The notes under the pieces: generated by a model
Databases searched by the model: none
What the model was told of the DNA's origin: nothing
What the model saw: only the letters and a program-made list of their open reading frames with translations
Position numbers and translations under genes: made by a program
In this document: positions 46,917-53,021 of the stretch, in pieces
Layout: every line of letters starts with the position of its first letter
Numbering within the stretch: the stretch's first letter is position 1
Origin: Frankia alni
Lineage (GTDB): Bacteria > Actinomycetota > Actinomycetes > Frankiales > Frankiaceae
DNA length: 53,021 bases
Direction: 5' to 3'
NCBI GenBank assembly: GCA_026225295.1
Contig: JAMFSN010000335.1
Location: 1 to 53,021, forward strand

Positions 46917-47360
46917 GTGACCACCTTGAGCGAACTGGTCGGACGCACGGTGGTGAGCCGGTCGAGTGCCGACCCGCTCGGGAACCTGCGGACGCTGGTC
47001 ATCGACGGTCCCCGGCACGCCATCGTCGCGCTCCAGATCGGCAAGGGCCGTAAGTCGCGCTTTGTCGAACTGGGCGACCTGCGGGCCGTGGGTCCGGACG
47101 CGATCGTCGTCGACGACGAATCTCTCGTCCACGAGGCGGTCGGCCCGGCCCAGGAGGCAACCGCCAAGGGCAAGCTCGACGTGCTGGGCGCCGCCGCCTT
47201 CACCAGCACCGGCGTCGCGCTCGGTGCGGTCACCGACCTCCTCCTCGATCTCGACCGGGGTCTGATCTCGAGCGTCCTGGTCGGCGGGTCCGAGTTCCAG
47301 GGCGAAGCGGTGCTCGGTTTCGGCACGTTTGCGCTGGTGGTGGACGTACCCGAGAGCTGA
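46917..47360 (+). CDS. Second PRC-barrel domain protein
   Basis: 147 aa from GTG 46917, directly after the previous stop, with GAGGAG upstream. It has two barrel-like halves: LSELVGRTVVSRSSADPLGN, IVALQIGKGRKSRFVELGD and then VALGAVTDLLLDLDRGLISS, VLVGGSEFQGEAVLGFGTFA. It resembles the protein encoded before it and may pair with it. Third gene of the operon with the sigma-B-like promoter. Confidence 0.82.
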   Translation: MTTLSELVGRTVVSRSSADPLGNLRTLVIDGPRHAIVALQIGKGRKSRFVELGDLRAVGPDAIVVDDESLVHEAVGPAQEATAKGKLDVLGAAAFTSTGVALGAVTDLLLDLDRGLISSVLVGGSEFQGEAVLGFGTFALVVDVPES

Positions 47361-47373
47361 CCGGGGCGGTCGC

Positions 47374-47396
47374 GGCGAACGGCCGGGCGGTTCGCC
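47374..47396 (+). terminator. Hairpin after the PRC-barrel operon
   Basis: ggcgaac (47374-47380) pairs perfectly with gttcgcc (47390-47396), 9-nt loop, 14 nt after the stop. No U-tract. Confidence 0.5.
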
Positions 47397-47551
47397 CCCG
47401 GTCCGGGCCGGATCCCGACGGCGACGGAGGGTGACTCCCCCGAACAGCCCACCCGGCAATCGGTGCCCCGCCCGGTTCCGCCCGGTTCCGGCGCGGGATC
47501 ATCACCCCTGGTCGGCCAGCCCGGCCGACATCCAGAACGCGGCCGGGGGGT

Positions 47552-50500
47552 GTGGTGACCACCACTTCCACCGGTGATCGGGACTCCCCCGGCGGGTCGG
47601 GGAGCGGTGCGGGCGCCGGGCCGCCGGCCGGGTCCGGGACGCGCGGTGCGGGACGCCCTGACCACCCGGATCCGGAGGGCCCCGACCGCGGAACCGGCGC
47701 GGACGGCGGGCCGGCCGAGCCCGGTGCGACCGGGGACCGTGCGACCGGGGACGCCCGCCGCGGGCCGGGCCCGGCGGCCGCTCCGGTCGGTGGGGATCCC
47801 CGGTTCGCCGAACTGACCGACCGGTGCGAGCGCCTCGTCCGGTTCCTGCGCGAGATCGCGTTGTCGACCGCGCCGCGCCCCGACGACGTCGAGAACCATC
47901 CGTTCGTCCTGTGGCTGTCGGACCTGCCCGCCGCGTACGCCGCTTCCGACGGCGTGCGTCCCGGCGACGTCGTGCTCGCGGTCCCGGCCGCCACCGCGCT
48001 GCCGCCCCCGCCGCCGTTGCCACCCGAGCTGATCCCCTGGGTGCCGCTCCCGGCCGTGGAACCGGTCGGCGAACACCCTCCGCCGCTGCTCGTCGGCGAG
48101 GACCCGGCCCCGGCGGCGGGCGGGGATGCGGCCGGCCAGGCGATCCGCCGGGCCGGCGAGCTGGGCCGGTCCTACGACGAATGGGCGTCCCGCTGGCGGA
48201 TCTGGGCCGGCCGGGCCCGGCTCGACGGCCAGCGGCGCAGCCTGCACGGAGCCCTCTACGCGGCCGCGCAGCGTCTCCAGCAGGAGGGCGACCAGCTGGA
48301 GCTCGTCCTCGCCACCGGCTTGCTGAGCTGGTCGGAGGCGCCCCGCCAGCACCTGCTGACCACCCGGCTGGCGGTCGAGGTGGACCCGCACACATCCCAG
48401 ATCCGACTGCGGGTCCCGACCGACGCCGCGACCCGGCTCGAGGACGGGGTACTGCTGTCGGGGGTGGCCGCCTTCCGACCGGAGCGGACCAACAGCCTGC
48501 ACAGCCGGCTGCGCGAGCGGGCGGGGGCCCCGCTCGGGCCGGCCGACGAACGGCTGCTGCGGGACTGGCTCGGCCTCGCGATCGATCTGCGGCCGGGCGG
48601 CTACCAACCGACCTGGGATGCCCCGGACGAGCCGGCCGGACCGGGCCCGACCGTGACGTTCGCGCCGGCGCTGGTCCTGCGGGCGCGGGGGCGGGCCACG
48701 CTGCTGTCCTACTACGACCGGATGCTCGACGCGCTGCGCAGGGGCGGCCGGCCCCCGCTCGGCCTGGTTCAGCTCGTCGAGACCCTGGAAACCGACGAAC
48801 GGCTGGCCTGGCTCGCGGCGGAGGCCCCCCGGGCCGGCGCCCGGGCCGCGCCCGCCCCCGACGACCTGCTGTTCCCATTGCCGACCAATCCCGAGCAGGC
48901 GCACGTCCTGGAACGACTGCGGCACGACAACGGCGTGGTCGTCGAGGGTCCGCCCGGGACCGGCAAGACCCACACAATCGCCAACCTCACCTCCGCGCTG
49001 CTCGCCCAGGGTCAACGCGTCCTGGTGACCAGCCAGAAGCCGCAGGCGTTGCGGGTCCTGCGCGAGCAGATGCCGCCCGAGCTGCAACGGCTGTGCGTCG
49101 CGCTGACCGGCGCGGACGACGCCCCGGCGGGCTCGGGCCCGGACGCCACCACCGGCGCCGACCTGGCCCGCCCGATCAGCGCGCTGGCCGCCGAGCAGGC
49201 CACCTACCGGCCGGAACAGGCCGACCACCGCATTGCCGCCGCCCGCGACCGGCGGGCGGCGGCCCACCGCCGGCGGGACGACGTCACCGCCGCGGTCCTC
49301 GCGGCCCGCGCCGCGGAGCACAGCTGGCATCCCGCGAGCGACATCGCGCCCGGCTGGGCGGGTCCGCTCGCCACCGTCATCGCTCGGGTCCGCGCCGAAC
49401 AGCCCCGCTACACCTGGTTGCCCCGACCCTGGCCGGTCGCCGGAGCGGACGGCGCGACGGCCGGCCCCGGCGGGACGGACGACCCACTGGACGCCGCGGA
49501 GCGGGCCGAGCTGCTCGCGCTGGTCCGGTCGGACACCCCCCGCCGGCGGGCCCGCCGCGACCAGTCGCTGCCGGCCGCCGCCGATCTGATGCCCGGGCCG
49601 GACGTCGCCCGCCTGGTGGCCACCGAGCAGGCCGCCCTCGACGCGGTCGCGACCGGTGTGGCCACCGCTCCCGCCCCGGTCCCCGGAACCGCCCCAGTCC
49701 CCGGAACCGACAGCCCGCTCGTGACGCAGCTCGCCCAGATCGCCGACCACGGCGTCCGGTCCCTCGACGCCGCCGGCGCCGCGGTGACCGCCGCGCTCGC
49801 CGACCTGGCCGAGCCGGCTCCCCGCCACCCGTGGCGGCCGGGGGCGCTCGCCGATGCCCTGGCCGGAAACAACGCGGTGGCCTGGGCGAAGGTCGAGCTC
49901 GCGGCGACGTCCGTGGCCGAGGCCACCGCGGCCATCGAAGCCGTCGGCCTGCGGCAGATCACCCTGCCCGACCTCACCCCGGACGGCCCGACCGGCCCCG
50001 ATGCGCTGCTCCGGGCCGCCCGCGGCCTGCGCGACCACCTCGCCGGCGGCGGCTCCCTGCGCCGGCTGTTTCCGTCCCGGGCCCAACGGGCGGCCCGGTC
50101 ATTGCTGAAGGCCGCCCTGGTCGACGGAGCCCGGATCGGTGGGAAGCCCCGCGACCCGGCCGTACTCGACGCGGTCATCGCCGCGCTGAGCGCCCGGTCG
50201 GGACTCGACACGGCCACCCGCGCCTGGCGGCTCGTGGGCGTAGCCGCGGACGGCGGGCCGGACCCGCTCCCGGTGACCGAGCCGGGGACTCCCCCGACGG
50301 CGCCGTCCGGTGTCCAGACGCCCGGAGTCCAGACGCCCGGGATCCAGACGCCCGAAGCGGCCGTCGCGTGGCTGACCGACGCCCACGCGGCGTTGGCGGC
50401 CGTGCGGGCGGTCCAGACGGCTCGGGACCGGCTGGCGGACGCCCTCACGGCCGCCGGCGTGACCGTCGCGCTGCGGACCCCTGCTCAGCTCGACGCGGTG

Positions 50501-52672
50501 CTCGCGGCGCTCGCGATCGGCCGGCTGCGGATCGACGCGGCCCGCGCGGGCGCGGTGATCGAGCGCCTTCGGGACCGCTACGCCCAGGCCGCGGACCTTC
50601 CCGGCGCGCCGCCCGAGCTCGGCCGGCTGGCCGCCGCCGTGGCCGCCCGGGACCTGGACGCCTATCGAGCGGTCCGGGACGATCTGGCGGCGGCCGGCGA
50701 GGATCAGCGCGCCAGCCGCCGGCACCGGGACCTGGCCGGGCGGCTGGCCGCCACCCATCCCGCGCTCGAGGCGTCGTTGACGGCCTCGCCGACCGACCCG
50801 GCCTGGGCCGATCGGCTCGCCACCCTGCCCGAGGCCTGGGCCTGGGCCCGCGCCGCCGACTGGCTCAACCGCCGGAACGACCGGGATGACCGCCGCCCGC
50901 CGGCCACCGAGGCCGATCTGGACGCCGGACTCGACGCGGCCGAGGCCGCTGTCGCGGCCGCGACGGCCGACCTGGCCGGCGCCCTGGCCTGGAAACACTG
51001 CCTGGAACGGATGACCGGCCGGCAGTCGGCGGCGCTGCGGGCGTTCGCCGACGCGGTGGCGGCCGCCGGCACCGTGACCGGCCCCTACGCCGAGCGCTAC
51101 CGCCAGGCGGCCCGCGAGGCGATGGCGGTCGCCCAGACCGCGGTCCCGGCCTGGGTGATGCCGGTGGCCGACGTCCTGGCCACCATCCCGCCGGTCCGCG
51201 ACAGTTTCGACGTCGTGATCGTCGACGAGGCCAGCCAGGCCGGGCTGGACAGTCTCTTCCTGCTCTGGCTGGCCCCCCGGGTGATCGTCGTCGGCGACGA
51301 CCGGCAGTGCACCCCGGCCGCCGCCGACCGCGGTGAGCTCGACGGGGTGTTCGATCGCCTCGACGCGCTGCTCCCGGACGTGCCGGCCTGGCTGCGGGTC
51401 GCGTTCACCCCCCGGTCCAGCCTCTTCACCCTGCTCCGGACGCGCTTCGGTCAGGTCATCCGACTTCGGGAGCACTTCCGGTGCATGCCCGAGATCGTCG
51501 GCTGGTCGTCGGCGATGTTCTACCGGGACGCGCCGCTGCTCCCGCTGCGCCAGTTCGGGGCCGACCGGCTGCCCCCGCTGCGGGCCGAACACGTCACGGT
51601 CGCGTCGACCGAACCGACCCCGGACGGGCCGCGCAACCGGGCCGAGGCCGACGCTCTGGTGGAGCGGGTGATCGCCTGCTCGATCGACCCCGCCTACGAC
51701 GGCCGGTCGTTCGGCGTGGTCGTCCTGCAGGGGGGCGCGCAGGCCGAGCTGATCCGCACCCTGCTGATCCGCCGGATGCCCGCGGCCGAACAGCAGCGCC
51801 GTCGGTTGCGGGTCGGCACGCCGCCGGACTTCCAGGGCGACGAGCGCGACGTCGTCTTCCTGTCGATGGTCGTCGCGCCCGACGCGACCCGGCCGCCGCT
51901 GACGCGCCTGGAGTACCAGCGCCGGTTCAACGTCGCGGCGTCCCGGGCCCGCGATCAGATCTGGCTGTTCCACTCGGTGACCCCGGCCGACCTCTCCCCG
52001 GACGATCTGCGCCACAACTACCTGACCTACGTCCAGGCGGCGCCGGACGAGGTCCCGCCCGACCGGCCCGGCGACCCGGCGTGGTCCGCCCCCGGCGGGG
52101 CCGAGCCGGTGCGCCCGGACGTCCGTCACCCCCGCTTCACGGGGCTGCTCGAGCAGCGCGTCTACCTGGCCCTACGGGCCGCCGGGTACGCCGTCCAACC
52201 GGGTGTTCCGGTCAACGGTCGACGGATCGGCCTGGTGGTCACCGGCGGCACCGCCCGCCTGGCGGTCGAGTGCGACGGCGATCTTCCGGCGCCGGGCGAC
52301 CGGTGGCCCGGCGCTCCGCCAGCGGCCGGCCCGTCAGCCGCCGGCCCGTCAGTGCGCGACGCGAATGACCGCGGTGCGGACGGTTCGGCGTCGGACCCGG
52401 TCGGGGACCTGCGGCGCGAACGGGAGCTCCGGCGAGCCGGGTGGCGCTTCGCGCGGGTCCGGGCGTCGCACTTCGCGGCCGACCCGGAAGCCACCCTTGA
52501 TCACCTGCGGGCCGCGCTGACCGCCGCGGGCGTGGAACCGCTCGCCGCCGACCCGCCGCCGTCCGAACCGCGCCCGTCGGCCCGGGCCGCCGCCGGGACC
52601 TGGGCCCCGATCCCGCTGCGGGGCCTTGAGGGCCTCGACGACGACCCGGTCCCCCCGTGGCCGACCGCCTGA
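47552..52672 (+). CDS. Large SF1 (AAA_11/AAA_12) helicase with possible C-terminal nuclease fold
   Basis: 1706 aa from GTG 47552 (GTG 47555 also possible). The first ~80 residues are Gly/Pro/Asp-rich. About 80-440 is a helical/beta region of unknown role. Walker A VVEGPPGTGKTHTIANL lies near 465; a long Ala-rich helical insertion (about 530-1170) separates it from VIVDEASQAGLDSLFLLWLA (Walker B, ~1223), VVGDDRQCTPAAADRGEL, LREHFRCMPEIVGWSSAMFY, TPPDFQGDERDVVFLSMVVA and RRFNVAASRARDQIWLFHS. About 1525-1670 has the pattern of a Vsr/DUF559-like endonuclease: VYLALRAAGYAVQPGVPVNG, RLAVECDGD, RRERELRRAGWRFARVRASH. Family members act in DNA repair or phage defence; which applies here is open. No other defence gene adjoins it. 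Confidence 0.87.
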   Translation: MVTTTSTGDRDSPGGSGSGAGAGPPAGSGTRGAGRPDHPDPEGPDRGTGADGGPAEPGATGDRATGDARRGPGPAAAPVGGDPRFAELTDRCERLVRFLREIALSTAPRPDDVENHPFVLWLSDLPAAYAASDGVRPGDVVLAVPAATALPPPPPLPPELIPWVPLPAVEPVGEHPPPLLVGEDPAPAAGGDAAGQAIRRAGELGRSYDEWASRWRIWAGRARLDGQRRSLHGALYAAAQRLQQEGDQLELVLATGLLSWSEAPRQHLLTTRLAVEVDPHTSQIRLRVPTDAATRLEDGVLLSGVAAFRPERTNSLHSRLRERAGAPLGPADERLLRDWLGLAIDLRPGGYQPTWDAPDEPAGPGPTVTFAPALVLRARGRATLLSYYDRMLDALRRGGRPPLGLVQLVETLETDERLAWLAAEAPRAGARAAPAPDDLLFPLPTNPEQAHVLERLRHDNGVVVEGPPGTGKTHTIANLTSALLAQGQRVLVTSQKPQALRVLREQMPPELQRLCVALTGADDAPAGSGPDATTGADLARPISALAAEQATYRPEQADHRIAAARDRRAAAHRRRDDVTAAVLAARAAEHSWHPASDIAPGWAGPLATVIARVRAEQPRYTWLPRPWPVAGADGATAGPGGTDDPLDAAERAELLALVRSDTPRRRARRDQSLPAAADLMPGPDVARLVATEQAALDAVATGVATAPAPVPGTAPVPGTDSPLVTQLAQIADHGVRSLDAAGAAVTAALADLAEPAPRHPWRPGALADALAGNNAVAWAKVELAATSVAEATAAIEAVGLRQITLPDLTPDGPTGPDALLRAARGLRDHLAGGGSLRRLFPSRAQRAARSLLKAALVDGARIGGKPRDPAVLDAVIAALSARSGLDTATRAWRLVGVAADGGPDPLPVTEPGTPPTAPSGVQTPGVQTPGIQTPEAAVAWLTDAHAALAAVRAVQTARDRLADALTAAGVTVALRTPAQLDAVLAALAIGRLRIDAARAGAVIERLRDRYAQAADLPGAPPELGRLAAAVAARDLDAYRAVRDDLAAAGEDQRASRRHRDLAGRLAATHPALEASLTASPTDPAWADRLATLPEAWAWARAADWLNRRNDRDDRRPPATEADLDAGLDAAEAAVAAATADLAGALAWKHCLERMTGRQSAALRAFADAVAAAGTVTGPYAERYRQAAREAMAVAQTAVPAWVMPVADVLATIPPVRDSFDVVIVDEASQAGLDSLFLLWLAPRVIVVGDDRQCTPAAADRGELDGVFDRLDALLPDVPAWLRVAFTPRSSLFTLLRTRFGQVIRLREHFRCMPEIVGWSSAMFYRDAPLLPLRQFGADRLPPLRAEHVTVASTEPTPDGPRNRAEADALVERVIACSIDPAYDGRSFGVVVLQGGAQAELIRTLLIRRMPAAEQQRRRLRVGTPPDFQGDERDVVFLSMVVAPDATRPPLTRLEYQRRFNVAASRARDQIWLFHSVTPADLSPDDLRHNYLTYVQAAPDEVPPDRPGDPAWSAPGGAEPVRPDVRHPRFTGLLEQRVYLALRAAGYAVQPGVPVNGRRIGLVVTGGTARLAVECDGDLPAPGDRWPGAPPAAGPSAAGPSVRDANDRGADGSASDPVGDLRRERELRRAGWRFARVRASHFAADPEATLDHLRAALTAAGVEPLAADPPPSEPRPSARAAAGTWAPIPLRGLEGLDDDPVPPWPTA

Positions 52673-52761
52673 TTGGGCAGGTGGCGGTCTAAACACGCGT
52701 CCCAGCCCCGGGGACACCCGAGGGTGGCCGGGATAGCGGACCGCGGGCGGCCCCCTTGCCC

Positions 52762-52794
52762 CTACCGACCGCTCGGGGTCTCTACCGACCGCTC
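52762..52794. repeat. 13-bp direct repeat pair
   Basis: ctaccgaccgctc at 52762-52774 and 52782-52794; the second copy touches the stop of the partial minus-strand gene. Confidence 0.6.
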
Positions 52795-53021
52795 AGGCGT
52801 CGTGGGCGGCGGGATCGGCGTCGGTGGTCGATTCCGACGCCGCCGGCTTCCGCGCGGTGGGCATGGTCGCCCGGGTGGCCCGGCTCGTCCGGGGCGCCTT
52901 GACCCCGGATTTCCGGCTCCCCGTCGCCGCGGCGCCGGACCGGCCGGTGACGGCCGGGGCCGGCTCGACCCCGGCCGGTCCTTCCCCGGCCGGGGTCGAG
53001 CCGGCCCCGTCGCGCCCGACC
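52793..53021 (-). CDS. C-terminal tail of an unknown protein, cut by the window edge
   Basis: The minus-strand frame is open from the window end to TGA 52793-52795 (about 75 codons). It reads GSTPAGEGPAGVEPAPAVTG, then a basic Arg/Lys/Ala/Thr/Ser-rich part (GSRKSGVKAPRTSRATRATM), ending DADPAAHDA. This is typical of a disordered C-terminal tail, as found on DNA- or RNA-binding actinobacterial proteins, but the folded part is outside the window. It is convergent with the large helicase gene, which supports it being real. Confidence 0.55.
   Translation of the reverse strand, partial: VGRDGAGSTPAGEGPAGVEPAPAVTGRSGAAATGSRKSGVKAPRTSRATRATMPTARKPAASESTTDADPAAHDA
52955..53009. repeat. Perfect 24-bp inverted repeat inside a gene
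   Basis: 52955-52978 and 52986-53009 are exact reverse complements, with a 7-nt centre (tccttcc). It falls within the Pro/Ala/Gly-rich coding stretch. The RNA would form a very stable hairpin. Confidence 0.92.

Noticed and set aside
46184-50086. 1300-codon open frame on the minus strand
   Set aside because: It runs antisense through two PRC-barrel genes and the helicase, which have clear motifs and ribosome sites. Its composition (Arg/Gly/Asp-rich, no motifs) is typical of a high-GC shadow frame.

Overview
The window is very GC-rich, uses GTG and TTG starts freely, and has many 4-nt start/stop overlaps. It carries MurA with Asp in place of the fosfomycin-reactive Cys, a long Rho N-terminal insertion, a MeaA-type ethylmalonyl-CoA mutase and the block argS-lysA-hom-thrC-thrB-rho-rpmE-prfA-prmC-tsaC-glyA-wecA-atp. 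All of this points to the chromosome of a high-GC actinobacterium. A Frankia-like or similar soil lineage is only a guess. No phage, IS element, integrase or CRISPR array was seen.

Layout. 1-7.3 kb: a partial gene with an 18-bp repeat, meaA, a one-pass membrane protein, a STAS protein, a small membrane protein, murA, and a PduO-type cobalamin adenosyltransferase that could supply the cofactor for MeaA. 7.3-30.5 kb (all minus strand): core housekeeping operons. Transcription runs from argS through lysine/threonine synthesis, Rho, L31, RF1 and its methylase, tRNA threonylcarbamoylation, SHMT and WecA into the F1Fo ATP synthase genes (atpI, atpZ, atpBEFHAGDC).

30.5-36.0 kb is the most unusual part. 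Two tandem paralogues each fuse an ECF-type sigma factor, an HxxxCxxC anti-sigma-like zinc motif, one membrane helix and an extracellular GH128-type beta-1,3-glucanase domain with both catalytic Glu retained. A divergent gene encodes a secreted thaumatin-like protein. Between the second sigma-glucanase and the thaumatin gene lies a 40-bp-arm inverted repeat whose arms stand at the same distance from the two start codons. Each arm has two conserved blocks around a variable spacer, as expected for a mirrored promoter pair. A decayed thaumatin start beside the first paralogue shows that the whole module was duplicated and then partly lost. I infer a self-regulated system that senses and attacks beta-1,3-glucan, the main fungal and oomycete wall polymer.

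36-42 kb: a DrrAB-like ABC exporter with a divergent TetR regulator, tRNA-Arg(CCG), a stand-alone receiver protein, a methyltransferase and an orphan substrate-binding lipoprotein. Several genes here and argS look leaderless (TANNNT 6-8 nt before the start codon). 42-53 kb: a PHP-UvrD fusion helicase; a probable sigma-B-type stress promoter driving a 49-aa membrane peptide and two PRC-barrel proteins; a 1706-aa SF1 helicase with a possible C-terminal nuclease fold; and the end of a minus-strand gene holding a perfect 24-bp inverted repeat.
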